Positions 32,624 through 45,200 of a DNA stretch of 64,000 bases are shown here, piece by piece. Location: assembly GCA_001566295.1 (NCBI GenBank), contig KQ964261.1, positions 496,001-560,000 of the forward strand, given 5' to 3'. Positions within the stretch are counted from its first letter, which is position 1, and the number at the start of each line of letters is the position of its first letter. Both the position numbers and the translations under genes were made by a program. Under the pieces are notes generated by a model. That model was not told the origin of the DNA. It did no database searches and was given only the letters and a program-made list of their open reading frames with translations. This DNA comes from Microdochium bolleyi. Lineage: Eukaryota > Ascomycota > Sordariomycetes > Xylariales > Microdochiaceae.

Positions 32624-33190
32624 ACAAGCGTGATCGTGCGCCCAAGTTGTTGCGACAGTGATTCCAGGATTCGCAGTGTGGTGATCTTTGGATGGGCCCG
32701 TCCTCGCTGTCTTCCGTTCCCGGCAGTGGCATCTGTGCATGTAGATGATGGTGGACAACCGCCGAGGCCGCCTGGGCATATAGGGATCGATCGCAGACCA
32801 CTCGGCAATCTCGAACGCAAGTGAGTGGGTGCGGGACACCCTTGAGATCACCAGGCTTAGTCATGATGAATGACCACTTGAGGTGTGGCTCAGGGCTCCA
32901 CGCCACTTCCTCCTGTGGCTTGGGCACGCACTTTCCTAGGGTTTGCCAATTCGCTAAAGCGCCCCGGCCACTCATGTGCCTGCACGCCCCACAATAGCAT
33001 CGCAATTTTCGCTTTGTGCGCACCGGCCCACCCGCTGCCAGGCTCTCGCTGTGTGGTGTGTCCCTCCTCGACCGAAGAGTCCTCTCCGCGAAAAAAGATA
33101 TCGACGACTTCCGCCTCTGACAGTTCGACACTCCACGCCCATCTTCCACTCAATCCGCCCAGCGACAGCACACCGTCGACAAACGCGAAG
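32624..33190. other. Intergenic: promoter of the S24 gene
   Basis: Promoter and leader of the ribosomal protein gene and 3' side of efm3. Nothing else recognised. Confidence 0.5.
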
Positions 33191-34191
33191 ATGGCTGACT
33201 CCGACTCCCCCGTCACCCTGCGAACTCGCAAGTTCATCCGCAACCCCCTCCTGGGCCGCAAGCAGATGGTCGTGTAGGTCTCCCTCGTCGTGCAATCCAT
33301 CCCGCCGTCACCGTCGTCCTCCATGCCAGAGATCCATCAAGCCAGTCGACCGTAAAGCAACGAGCGCGCCAGCACTTCCTTTCCGACGGGAAAAACGATC
33401 AGTTGAGATGGACAGTCGTGCGCGATTGCAGGATGCTGGGATCGGCTCGCGGGCAATGTTGTGGCCAGGGCAACGACTGGCTGCGACCAGGCCCAACAAC
33501 AACCCATCGCCGCAGCAGACATCGAGCAAGAGTATCTGCGCTTCCGCTCGTCCACGACACCACTGCTGCCGGGCGTTGCTGCAGGACGCGGAGCGATGGA
33601 TTTACAATCACCTACTGCTGGCTTTCACGACTCCGCACGACCCGAATCTGGCACTGGAGGACTTTTACCGTTGCACACCACACCATGCTCGAGACATTTC
33701 GGGCTTCGCCGTCCAAAACTAAGAGGCTGACAATGTGCTTCCCATTCACAGTGACATCCTGCACCCCAGCCGCCCCAACATCTCCAAGGACCAGCTCCGC
33801 GAGAAGTTGGCCACCCTCTACAAGGCCTCCAAGGACCAGGTCTCCGTCTTCGGTCTCCGCACACAGTTCGGTGGTGGCAAGACCACTGGCTTTGCCCTCA
33901 TCTACGACTCCCCCGAGGCCCTGAAGAAGTTCGAGCCCCAGTACAGACTCATCCGGGTGGGATTCGCCACCAAGCCCGAGAGAGCGTCGAGACAACAGCG
34001 TACGTCTACCAACATCCACATCGGAGGGTGTCATCATCTACAGCATGATGCGTCCTTCCTCAACAAGCAGAATCAATCAGCAATGCTAACATATTTCTTT
34101 CCTTCGTACAGGCAAGCAGCGCAAGAACCGCCAGAAGACCCTGCGCGGCACGGCCAAGGTCAAGGGTGCCAAGGCCAAGAAGGAGAAATAG
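33191..34191 (+). CDS. rps24: 40S ribosomal protein S24 (eS24)
   Basis: Component of the small cytosolic ribosomal subunit. Exons 33191-33273, 33752-33999 and 34112-34191 give 136 residues, the normal eS24 length. Visible: VTLRTRKFIRNPLLGRKQMVV, DILHPSRPNISKDQL, FGLRTQFGGGKTTGFALIYDS and the basic C-terminus RKQRKNRQKTLRGTAK. Both splice events split codons exactly (Val and Arg). Intron 1 is 478 bp, the longest in the window, with a GTAGGT donor and TTCACAG acceptor; such long first introns are common in fungal ribosomal protein genes. I looked for intronic C/D snoRNA boxes in both introns and found no box C/box D pair. Confidence 0.96.
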
Positions 34192-35785
34192 ACGATTCAT
34201 ATTATTGGTGTCGGCTGGTTACTGCATTTCATCTGTATTTGCATGGAGTCTTTGCATGGATGGGTCTATCACACACAGAGAGTTCATCACAATCCATGCT
34301 GGAACCGGTGGGCTTTCTTCATGAAAATGGGGATTTTACGAGGCGAGCTCGCGTAGCTATGCACCGCGTCAGGTAGTAATAGCACGCAAAACAAACAAAA
34401 ATCAAAAATTCATCTGGCAACGGGCAAACACCAAGGATATGGAGCACACCAGCAGTCATGATGTACGTGACAGTGGACGAGCTGAGGGGCTTTGGCTGCT
34501 AAGATAGGCATCGCCCAAGGTATGATGGAGGGTTGATGTGGTGGCGGAAGTTCCAACGATGATCGCGGTTGACCTTCCACGAACTGCATACATTGGCAAG
34601 CCTCGTCGACTGACCAGCGACATACAGCAACACCGCAACACCTCCTCACACGACCAAGACCATACTCCTTGACGAGACCAACACCGTGTTGTGCTACATG
34701 CGGCTGCGAATAATCCACCAGAGACATGCCAGGAACTATAGGAATCAATTGCAGCGTCGAGGGAAGAACCCTGCTCCTGGCTGCCGATCTCCAGTTATGG
34801 CCACCACAAAACGACATCTTTACTGCTTCGACAAGATTCTCATAACTGGGGCGATGCCAACCTCGCTCCAGATCGCCATGTGTGCGACTGCATAAGAGCG
34901 ACTGTGTGGCGATGCGTACCCGAGAACGATACGAGCGTCTGGCCAATGTCCGGAGGCAGCCAGATCACCGCCGTTCATGCTGCGCAACGTGCTTGGAGTA
35001 GTTACATGCGCTCAAATTATCGTGGCCTTCTTTTCGGCCATGCTCTCGTGGCAGATCACTGCCGTGCTGTCGTGACGATTGCACAGCCACGTCTTCGTTG
35101 ACCAGCGGCATGATCTCGAGGCAGGGATGCGTTAAGACGATGCGATGACAACAGAAACGCTAAATTCATTCGCGGTAGCACAAGAGTCGCTCGCCAATCA
35201 TTCCGTCCTCAGCTCGTGGCGGTCAATCACCAGGAAGACCATCGGCCTGTGAAGTCCTGCAGCTGCCTCGCAAAGTGGAAGGCTTGGATTGTTACGAACG
35301 GTGACACTGGCTAGGCAGGATCCCAGGAGACGAAAATTCACCGTCGTGGCCGCCGAGCCACGTGCCCGGAAAAGGGAACGATCCGACGTAACACCGATGA
35401 TGGCGGAATATTGACCCAGGGCGCGCCGCTGCCGGTGACACGCACCCAGGCATCGAGCGTCGGTGAGTCCTGTTGGCCTCGCCCATGGGTCATGCATGTC
35501 ACCACGCTGCCTTGGCGCATCCCACCCACTACTCGCGTCATTTGGAACTTACGAGGGAGCGAGCCTCAGGCATGACCATGGCGAAATCGATTCGGCATCA
35601 GCCGTGTACCATGGCCGCGAGGCATCTTTCTTACCCTGCCGGATTGCCTTAAATATGCGGACGGCGCCGTTGCCACGGCGCCCGGACGATTCCCCCTTCA
35701 TGGAAGCTGCACACCAACTGCAAGGTTTGCTCACCGAAAGAAGCTTGCGTGACGATCCGAAAACCAACAGTCATTCGCTCCAGAC
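34192..35785. other. Intergenic: S24 3' side and tyrosinase promoter
   Basis: No gene supported in 1.6 kb. A minus-strand frame at 34410-34946 has no recognisable features. Confidence 0.5.
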
Positions 35786-37101
35786 ATGATATTGCCGACT
35801 CTATGCCTCGCCTACGCGGCTCTGCTGGCAGCATCGCCTGTTGACGTCTTGCGGAGGTCGCTGTATCCACATGAGGTTCGCGATATCGGTGATGTTGGCG
35901 GGACGTTTCCGACAATGAGCTTCGAGGAGGCCCTAGAGCTAGCTACGCACGACAAGCAGTCATCCGAGCTCACAGAATCAGGAACTAGCAGCAGCGGCGT
36001 TGCTGTCGCTGACATCCCACCGCCAACAACCACGAGCACACTGTCGAGCACGGTAGAAGGGTCGTCAAGCAACAGCGAAGATGATGACGAGAGCGAGAAC
36101 CGCTCTAGCACACCAGACCGCACCACCTGCCCCAACCCACGAATCCGCGTGGAGTGGCGCAACATGGCCGACGCCGACAAGCTGTCGTATGTGCGTGCCG
36201 TGCGCTGCCTGATGGACACGCCCGCCAAGGACAACCAGATCCCCAAGTCGGCGGGCACCAGCATGTACGCGCAGCTTGCATGGGTACACGTTGCGATGGC
36301 GGGAACCGCGCATGGCACCGACATGTTCTTGCCGTGGCATCGCTACTACGTGCTCGTGTTCGAGAAGCTGCTGCGCGACGAGTGTGGCTACCGAGGGCCG
36401 CTGCCGTGGTGGGATGAGACGCAGGACACGGGCAACTTTGCAGGCTCGGGGCTATTTACGGATGAGTACTTTGGTCGGCTCGCGCAGGTCAAGCAGGGAG
36501 ACCTTGATCCGTGCATCATCACAGGTGTAAGTGAAGGGTGTTCGAGATCTGAAGTATCTTCACGAGACTGACAACTGCGTGCTCCACACAGGTCTTTGCC
36601 AACATGACAATGGACGGCGGCGTACTGCAGCACAGCGACAACGGCACCACAAGCGGCGAATGCATGACGCGCGGCGAGCACAAGGAGACGACGGCGCAGG
36701 CGCACTGGGGCTGGGTCGAGCTGTGCGAGGGCATGACGCGGTACTCGAACATGCGGGAGTGCGTGGAGAAGGGCCTGCACGCGGTCGGGCACAACGGGCT
36801 GGGCGCGGTCATGGCCAACGCGCTGCACTCGGTGCGGGACCCCGTCTTCTTCGTCCACCACTCCTACGTCGACTGGCAGTGGAAGCGGTGGCAGGACAAG
36901 GAGCCGGCGACGCGCAGCACGGCCGTCGACGGCTGCACGGGGCCTGGCACCGGCGGCGGCGGCGGCGCCCCGGACTGCACCGCCCCCATGGGTCTGGACA
37001 CGGTGCTGTCGTCGCAGGGCCTGTACCCGGATCTGACGGTGGGCGATGTGCTCGACACGGAGAACTACCGCATCTGCTACCGGTACGATGACAGCGTGTA
37101 A
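35786..37101 (+). CDS. Secreted tyrosinase-family copper oxidase
   Basis: A type-3 copper protein that would oxidise phenols and o-diphenols outside the cell. Exons 35786-36526 and 36592-37101 (65-bp intron, GTAAGT...CACAG) give 416 residues. A signal peptide (1 to about 16, MILPTLCLAYAALLAA) is followed by a Ser/Thr/Asp/Glu-rich linker to about residue 110. CuA ligands: His in WVHVAMAG, His in TAHGTDM and His in FLPWHRYY. CuB ligands: His pair in GLHAVGHNG and His in FFVHHSYVDWQWKRW. The set is complete, so it should be an active enzyme. Cys residues flanking (CPNP, CLMD, DECGY) could form disulphides. No long C-terminal activation domain is present, matching the short secreted tyrosinases rather than melanin-type long forms. 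Zn2Cys6 factor gene next door is on the same strand; any regulatory link is speculation. Confidence 0.9.
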
Positions 37102-38659
37102 GGCCGGGAGACCGGAGGGGGGAAGAAGAAGAAGAAGAAGAAGAGAAAGAAGGAAGAAAGACACTTGCCCCATTCGTGCAGAAAGGAAGGGAATCGACCA
37201 GTGGCATGACGAGACAGCCGGTCGAGCTTTCCACAGGTGGCCGGGTGGGGCGGCGACGAGCCCGAGTCCCCGGGATTGCGCTTGTGCTGCATGCTCCCGA
37301 CTAACAAGGCTGTACTGTACAAGAAGTCTATCAGAGCGTTGGATTCGCTTGTCTTCTGTTAGGAACACCTTTAGATTAGATGCATAGAAAGTTGTAACTG
37401 AGGCTTTTCGGTCGCGGTCCAATGCTGCAGAGGCTGACGAGAAAGACTTTGTCTGAGCTCTTGTGTCGTCTTGTCCGCGGGCCAAAGGCTACGAACGACA
37501 ATTGTTCACAAATGTAAACGTCATTGCATTATTTCAAAGATGAAGATACACCGAGGCATCTGGTGTAATAAACCAAAAACAAGCACGCTTTCGCCAGGAC
37601 ATGAGCGGAGGCATAAGTTCGAAAAGTGTGCTAAGGCCGCGTGGAGGTGAGGAGGGACCAGAGTGCAGCAGACGCCGATCAGGAGGGCGGGCTCGTCGTT
37701 GGGGCCGCTCGGGACCCCGAGGACATGCACTAGATGCGAGTTCTTGAGATCTAGCCCGCCGCGTAGGGGCTCGACCCCTTTGTGGGCGGAGGGGAGATGG
37801 GCGAGTTCTCCCCGCCGTAGTTGACGTGCGGGGGCTCGCAGATGAATTGTGTGAATCACAGAAATATCCCACATTGCTTCTGGACGGTGGCCAGGCATTA
37901 TAGCTGTATGCACCTCCTTTGGGGAGCCGGACACGCCAATGTTGCTACTGCCTCTATGGAGAGAACGAGGAATCTCCCGCTGCCAGGCGGCCACGTATGG
38001 CGAATGCCGGCAGAGGGAACAACAGATTGACGGGCTGAAGTGGAGGTAGCGGAAACCCTTGCAGAGGTCGCCCGACCCTCTATCAGTGTTGAGCAATCAC
38101 TCTCGAGTGTGTTGTGGCGGGAAACATTCTATGGATGAGGGGGCTTGTCTCAGGCTGGCCTCCCAAAGGAGCAAGCTGGAAGTGTCTTGTCTTGTGCCCG
38201 CCGCCATATGGCTTGCCTGTTTTGCCTCTCGGGCTGTACATGTGTTTCTATTTGGATCACAGCGACGAAGGTCTGGAAGGGGAAACAAGGAACTGAGGTG
38301 AAGTTGAGAAGGTCCGGCCCCCAGGCCTTGCATGGCTGCTGCCGGATTGGTCGAGGAGGGAGGAGGGACGCTGACGTGTGCCCCAGGCCGCCGCGGCTCC
38401 TTCCGCTGGTGCAGGCGGGTAGGCACTGGCCTCGACCACCTCGGAGGCTGTCCACCTGCGCAGTCTTCACTGTTCCGTGCGAGCATGAGGTCTCCTCGTC
38501 CCCCGACGACGCCCACGAGCCTCGTTGCCACCAGCCCCGTCGAGGCACCACCCTTCGATCGCCTTAGTCAGCAGACACGATCTTGCGTTGCCGGGCTGGC
38601 CCCGCCAATCTGCACCTCGAGACCACGCGGCGTCGTTGCCGTGCGAGGCGCCAATCACG
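37102..38659. other. Intergenic with a GAA microsatellite
   Basis: Tyrosinase 3' UTR with a (GAA)7-like run at about 37122-37143, then 1.4 kb to the transcription factor ATG. A 191-codon minus-strand frame (37521-38096) has no recognisable features. Confidence 0.5.
37122..37143. repeat. GAA trinucleotide microsatellite
   Basis: About seven GAA units beginning 20 bases after the tyrosinase stop codon, continuing as purine-only sequence to about 37160. Confidence 0.8.
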
Positions 38660-41203
38660 ATGGCGCCGCGCCGCAGCACCAAGCAACCGGGCCACGGTGA
38701 CGTCGCGTCGCACAGCTGCGTTCTCAAGGCCCGAATCCCGTCGAGACGCTCCAACACGCCACGTCGCCAGGCCATCATCCTGCCTGCCTCTGCCATGACG
38801 GCGCGACCCCCGTACCGGACCCTGCTGCCGGCCGAGACGTCGTCCTCGGACCCGAGCTCCACCAGCCAGCTCTCGGACAACGCCGGCGCCGCGCCGCACC
38901 GGCACAAGCGCCGCCCCGGCGTCACCACCGCCTGCACCGAGTGCCGCGCCCGCAAGAAGAAGTGCGACGGCGCCCGTCCCGTCTGCTCAAACTGCACCGC
39001 CCGCAGCGTCGACGCCTGCCACTACAACGACCCCTCCGAGGACCCGGCCTCCGAGATCCTCAAGCTGCTCCGCTCCCTCTCCATCACCCGCGCCCGTGCC
39101 GCTCTCGCCGTCCTCCGCGCCCAGCATGACGAGGGCGCTGCCCTTTCCATCATCAAGCGTGCTGGCCTCGACCCCCAGACACTTGCCGACGGCCCCCTCT
39201 CCAAGCCGGCCTCGGTGCCCCTCGAGCTCGAGCTGTGTACAGCGTATCCCAATGCATACCTCAAGACCGACCCCGTCTCAACTGCCGCCCTGAAGAACAG
39301 CCGCCTCATTGCCTCGTCCAAGCGCCCCGCCGGCCAGCTCCTGCAGGACCGTATCGTGTTGCCTTCTCATAGTCCCTCGACTCCCGACCAGAGAACGGCG
39401 GGACCCAGTGATGGGGACTCGATTGATGATGACTCCGCCGTCAGGCAGTACCGCTTCCCGCTCTCCGCCGGCGGCAAGCCAGCAAACCACCTCGGTCTCT
39501 GCGACGATCGCCTCTATGCGCTCGACATCCGATTCTGGACTAATGTTGATGCTGCCAACGACTTCGCGGCGCGCGCCATCTCGCTGTATCTGGAGACGGA
39601 CCATCCGCTGCTCGGGCTCTTCGATGCGGATCTATTCATTACGGACCTAGTGGAGCACCGCACTCGCTACTGCTCACCATTTCTCGTCAATGCCCTGTTG
39701 TACCTCAGTTGTGTACGTCTTCATGTCGATTCCGGCTGAGCAGCCCATCACCACCTTGGCAGATGAACTGACATGTGGCGTGGCAGCAAATGTATAGCGC
39801 CCTGGACAAACGGGCGTCGCACTTTATCACGCCCTTCTGGAACGAAGCAGACCGTCTTAGGGTGCAGCACACTGACCAAAATTCGATCTGCACCATGTCG
39901 GCCCTCGTGCTTATGAGCATATCACTGACAGGTCACGGCAAGGACCACGATGTCATAGAGTTTTCGAAACAAGCCAATTCCATTGGGCAGACGCTCGGTT
40001 TCTACGACCCCGGGTCGGACCTCGCCCGCAAGAACCCGATGGAAATGTCAGACGATGACCGCATGTGTTGCCACGCTGCCTGGAGCAGCTTCAACTGGAG
40101 CATGTACGTTACAGGCGCTCCCTGCTACTTCCGCTGGCCCGGCCAAGCTGACGAGTCGATAGGGTCCTCGCGCTGTTTCACCGCCAGCCCGAAGTTGTTG
40201 TGGTGGGGAGCCCGCCGGCCATCCCCATTCTCGCGCAATGGTCCGATCAGAGCTCACAGAAATCGTCGAGGGAAACATCCGCAAGTGTGGAAGATGGAAT
40301 CCCCCCGAGTGCATCTGCCTTCGTTGGTGCTACTTTCACGGCTCTTTGTCAGTTCTGGAACATCATACATGCAGGATTGTGGGTGTACTACCCAGAAAAG
40401 ATGCGCAGCCCGCCCGAGGACGTCAAGTGGAGATTGACAGAACACAAGTTTCGCGAGATCCTAGCTTGGACTTCGCAGCTGCCGGAGATCCTGACACGCG
40501 AGGGCATCCACGCCTCGCACGTCGACGTACTCCAGTGAGATCACTTCCCACCCTTGCTGCGTGCAGGCCGTCTAAATTACATCTATCCCAGGCGTGACTG
40601 CTGACCTCTACTTCTAGTATGTGGACGCATGCGGCGCTGATGGATCTTCTGCGCCCTTTCACCGGCCAAGGGACATCGGGAGAGGAGCGCCTGACGACGT
40701 TTGCAGCCGCGGACAACTACGCCATCACAGCGTACAAGGCTTCGGCAAACCAGCTGAAGCGGCTGATCCTAGACTACCGGACCAACCACGAAGCGTCAGC
40801 GTACTCGATCCTCTGGCACACAGGTCTGTTGTACCTGGTGAACGCGATGCTCGAGAAGCCGCGCGACTCGGACTGGCACATTTACTTCCTGCTATGTATC
40901 CACGGCTACGAGAACCTACGCAGGCCGTACCTCATCTCGGAAGCCATCGGCAAGAGCCTGCTCACCATGACGCTGCGCAAGACAGATATGCCTGCGGACG
41001 AGGCGAGACGCATCCTGTCGGAGATCGAGCAAGGGGGTCTGGAGAAGGTCGAGGAAGAGATCCGGGCGCCGTTCATGGGGGACCTGGAGCTGGCACTGAG
41101 GGACCCCGAACAGGCGAGCGTGGAGATGACGGCGAGCCTGTTCGACGTGATGGCGCTGTTCAACGAAGTGCTCGAGCAGGGCGTCATGGACATATCTGAT
41201 TAA
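38660..41203 (+). CDS. Zn2Cys6 transcription factor with fungal regulatory domain
   Basis: Gal4-type nuclear regulator. Four exons, 38660-39712, 39787-40103, 40163-40534 and 40618-41203, give 775 residues; introns of 74, 59 and 83 bp have GTACGT, GTACGT and GTGAGA donors and keep frame exactly. The binuclear zinc cluster begins at Cys92 (CTECRARKKKC, then VCSNCTARSVDAC), preceded by a basic HRHKRRPG. Residues 130-200 are a short linker with a helical region (EILKLLRSLS). From about 310 to 770 is the fungal-specific regulatory domain of the Nit-4-like type (DDRLYALDIRFW, HPLLGLFDADLF, FLVNALLYLSC, ALVLMSISLTGHG). Start is the first in-frame ATG; a second at MTARPPYR (residue 46) is possible. 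Target genes are unknown. Confidence 0.88.
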
Positions 41204-41988
41204 ATGGAGAGTCAGGATCCTTGTCTGGCAAGTGAGTCGGGGTGGTGTGGCGGTGTCTGCAGGACACGCATCACGGATCACGTATCACACACGTCCAGGC
41301 CGACTACCAGAAGCAAACGAGCTTGGACGATTAGTTTGGACGACCTTCACCGGGCGATGCAGATTGTGACCGCGCGTGCATAGTCAGGTGCCGAGAAAGG
41401 ACGTCTTGATTCACTTCGCCCTCCTCATGCGTGTAAAAAAAAAAAAAGATCGTCTCTGGCGTTCCAAAAAGATGGGTATTTTGCCCCTCGTGTATATATA
41501 TATATATATCCCTTGCTAATCGCAACTGTCGCAATGCGCGACAAAACCGTGAAACACCGTGTGCGCCAGTGGTGACCCCCAAGTCTCGCCATACACGCTC
41601 GCTGTACGTCAATGCCCGCCTGCTCATATATGGGTATGCTCATACTGATGCTCCATCGCCATGCTTCGTCTTCCCGTGAAGGACAAAAAAAAGAAAAGTT
41701 TGGAAAAAACCACCAGAGCAGGGAGCGCATGTCGGAAAGATAAAAATTGGTCTGCCAAAGGAGCCTGTCCTTTAGGGCGGAGAGAAAGGATAATGCCCAA
41801 AAAAAAAAGGCCGAAAACAAAAAGAGACGCTCCCAGAAACGCCAGATCCCGCCCAAGCCCGCGCGGGATGATGCAGCCACCGACATGCGTGTATAATGTA
41901 CAGTGCTTCCTCCCGGGTCGTGTGTTGATTGTAATTCCAGATGTCGTGAATGTAGGTAAATTGTTTTGTCTTTCCCGTCGTGGTTGTT
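41204..41988. other. Intergenic between convergent genes, A-tracts and TA repeat
   Basis: 3' UTRs of the Zn2Cys6 factor and the histidine kinase. Contains a 13-A run (41435-41447), a TA dinucleotide run (41493-41509) and several short A-tracts. Confidence 0.6.
41493..41509. repeat. TA dinucleotide repeat
   Basis: Eight and a half TA units in the region between two convergent genes. Confidence 0.85.
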
Positions 41989-44900
41989 TTACTTCGTCTT
42001 GAAGCCCTCAAAGTGCCGCGTGACGCCGTCGTCCAGGCACTTGATGCTGACGGGCTTCACAAAGTAGTCGTCGGCGCCGACATCCTCTGCCGCGGTGCGG
42101 TCCGCGGGCCCGTCCTGGCCGGTGACGATGAAGAGCGCGCTCCGCGGCCACTGCCTCTCCCGCTCGAGCTCGCGGATCTGCCGCGTCGCCTCGATCCCGT
42201 CGCACACGGGCATCTGCAGGTCCATCAGCACGAGGGATATGGCCTCGCCGCCGTGGCCCGCCGCGTGCAGCGTCTGGCGTTCCCGGTAGATGTCGACCGC
42301 CTGCTGGCCGTCGGACGCCGAGTAATAGGTGATCTGTCGCTTGTTGCAGTACATCTGGAGGATGCGCAGGTTGATCGAGTTGTCGTCGACCAGAAGGGCG
42401 ACGGGCGCGCGCGGCGTGCTCTGCTCGGGCGGTGGGGTGTCTGGCGGTCGAGGTCTCTCTGCTGCTGCTGCTGCGGCCGCGCTCGGGTCTGTGGCACGTG
42501 CTTCTGTACTGTCGTCGTCCGTCTGCGGCGGGTGGCGGTCGCTCTGCGATCTGTCCTCTGTGAGGTTCAGGATGGCTGATTTCGGCTCGACGAGAGAAGG
42601 CGATGGCGTCGCGCTCTCCTGCTTGTCGTCCTCCGACTCGGTGCGGTCCGCAGGGCATTTCTCCGCGGCGGAAGCGTTATCGTCGATGTTATTATTGTCA
42701 TCCTCGCCCTCCCGTGCCGCCTCCTCTCGCAGAGCGCCACAGATCTTGTCGGCCTCGGTCAGAGCTGCACGCAGTTTCGAGGTGGAGAAGGGTGCGGTGA
42801 TGTAGACCACGTCGCCAGCAGTCTGCGTTGCTGGTGCGGTGTCCGAGTGCGGCGATGGTACAAGGCAAAAGGATATACGGCCAGACGAGGCGGCCTCGTC
42901 GCTACGTGCGGAATCAGGTTGATATTCGAAAAAGGAAAAGCCGTCGGACTGGTCTGTTGCTTCAGTGTAGCCGTGATTGGCGAGAAACTGCGAGAATTGG
43001 GCACCTAGTGATAGGTGTGTGCTGTCTATCAGAGAAGCGCTGCAGAATGTTCGCGGGAGGTGGCCAAGCGTAGAAGCCAGTGGAGGCAATGGGGACGAGG
43101 ACAAGGACGAATCGATACCCTTGAAGACTGCTCGGAAGTGCGATCCACGCCCTTTCTCGGATGACACCAGCTTGACGGAGCCATGGAGGAGTGTGGCGAA
43201 CTTGGACGCCAGGCTGAGGCCGAGGCCCGCGCCCACTGTCTCTGTGCCATCGGTACGTTCGTAGGGCTCAAAGATTCGTTCCTGGTCTTCCTCCAGAATG
43301 CCGCATCCAGTATCCTGCACGTCGACGAGCAGTTCTTTCGAGTCTGGTGAGATGGTGATGGTGATGACGACCGTCCCTTCAGGTGCGCTCTGGATGGCGT
43401 TCACCACGAGCGGCAGCACGCTATCGCGGAGCAGCGCGAGGTCGATCTGCAGGCTGTCGTGATCACTGCACAGGTTGTGGTGGAAGAACACCGTTGTGCG
43501 ATAGCGCTTGTCGCTCGTGAATACCTGGTCGACCTCGCCTGCGAGCTCAGCCTCGACGTCGTGGATTGTGTGCAGCGCGTATTTCCGCTTGCTGGCCGCA
43601 ATGTCGGCCCATCTGTTGAGCAAAATCATCGAGTTGACAATATTGATGAGGTCGCGCCCAGCAGACTTTATTGTGTCGAGGTACACCGTCGGCCCATTGT
43701 GGTTGACAGCCTTAGCCAGTTGAAGCAAGGCCGGGGTTGATCGAGTCAGCTCGCGCAGACTCTGCGTCTTCATCTCCTCCGCCAGCAGTTCCACGGAGCT
43801 GAGGATGACATGCAGCGGTGTCCGCAGCTGATGCGAGAAGCCGCGCAGGAACGTCTCCTTGGCCTTCATCGCCTCGGTCAGCAGCCTCTTCTGCCATATG
43901 CTCGTCAGCGTCGTGGCACACGAATGCAAGAACCACGAGTCGATGTCGTCAAAGACGTGGCGATAGTCCTTGGAGGCGACGCTGAGCAACAAGGAACCCG
44001 AAACACTCTCACACTGGGCGGTCAGCAGTCGCACAACCCTGTCGGTGGGCAGTTCACAATGGTTTGATTGCGTGATGAACGTGTCGAGAAAATCGACATC
44101 CTCCCAGATGCCCTCTTCGATGTCGCTGGCCGGAATCGGGTCAAGCCCGTCGATATGCACATCACCTCCCTTGTACGGCTGCAGAGCGACGTTGGCGGCC
44201 GGGTAGATGATCGAAAGGATCTCATAGATGTGCTCCTCGGAGTCTGTCTCGTCTATACGCTTCTGGGCTTTGACGAGAAGGTCAGACATCTCGCGGCGGA
44301 CCCTCTGGCGCCTTGCACGAGTACATTGCACAAGGTCCGAGACGACCCAGTCGGCCAGGCGGGCGAGGGTGCTCTGCTGGGTCTTGGTCAGGGGCTCCTG
44401 GCTGGTTTTTGAAGCAACACAGAGGGAGCCGAGGCCGACAGACTGGCCAGACTCGTCCTGGAGGCGCAGAGGCACGCCGGCGTAGGCGACCAAGCCGCCG
44501 TGCTCGACGTAGGGGCTTTGTCGGAAGCGCCAGTCCTCTTTCAAATTAGGCAATAAGAAGACACTCTACACACGGAAGCACGAACCATTAGACAAGCACT
44601 TGAATCATGGGCACTGGGAGCACGAATGAAAGCTGAAAGCACGGGTGACGGGCGGGCACTCGAGGGGACAAGAGGTAAAGAGCTTACGCCTGGAGGCTGC
44701 GTGACGGTATGGGCGCACAAGGTCTCGCCGCGGGGGAGGATGCCGAGCGGGAGGCCAATGGTGGCGAGGCGGGTGTAGACGTTGATGTCGAGTAGGCCGA
44801 TGACGACGCACTCCCAGCCGGTGGACTCGCGGGCCATGTCTGCCTTTTCCTGGAGGCCGAGGAGGAACTCCTTCTCGTTGAAGATTTCATGGGTGTAGTA

Positions 44901-45200
44901 CCAGAGCATGGAGAGGCGCAGGCGCTCGTTGCGGGCGAGGTATGCGCGGAGATAGCGGTCGGCGAGGTGGGGAGGGCGGTCCGGGACGAGGGCGGGCGCG
45001 TAGGGGTCGTCGGCGGGCGGGTAGCAGAGGTCGGCGAGGGCCTCTTCGGGCCAGTGGCCGATGGGTTTTGCATAGTTGTCCGGGTCGAAGACGGGGGCGA
45101 CGCTGTCGGGGTAGTCGGGGAGGGCGCCGGCCTTTGGGGAGAGGACGGGGGCGTCGGCCTTGGGGCGGAAGCCGTGCTGCCGCTGCGAGGTTGAGGCCAT
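41989..45200 (-). CDS. Hybrid histidine kinase with N-terminal GAF domain
   Basis: Fungal phosphorelay sensor that autophosphorylates and passes phosphate via its own receiver to a Ypd1-type HPt protein. Exons 44688-45200 and 41989-44565 (minus; intron GTAAGC...TGTAG, 122 bp, phase 0) give 1,029 residues. GAF: about 115-230 (GETLCAHTVTQPPG joined to SVFLLPNLKEDWRF, VAYAGVPLRL, LGSLCVAS). HisKA: His416 in FSHQLRTPLHVILSS. HATPase: N-box LPLVVNAIQSAPEG, G1 DVQDTGCGI, F-box IFEPYERTD, G2 GAGLGLSLA. Linker of about 200 disordered residues. Receiver: DD in LLVDDNSINLRIL, phosphoacceptor near Asp953 in LVLMDLQMPVCDG, Thr in FIVTGQ, Lys in YFVKP. No transmembrane helix, so cytosolic. An in-frame ATG at 45332 could add 44 residues. 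Signal unknown. Confidence 0.9.

Noticed and set aside
33274..33751. Possible snoRNA host intron in rps24
   Set aside because: No box C (RTGATGA) with a matching box D found in this intron or in the 112-bp second intron.
34410..34946. 178-codon minus-strand frame after rps24
   Set aside because: No motif, no promoter signs, irregular composition.
37521..38096. 191-codon minus-strand frame between tyrosinase and the Zn2Cys6 gene
   Set aside because: No recognisable features; composition like surrounding non-coding DNA.
35786..41203. Tyrosinase plus Zn2Cys6 factor as a secondary-metabolite cluster
   Set aside because: No synthase, tailoring or export genes nearby; rps24 and a histidine kinase flank the pair, so a cluster is not supported.
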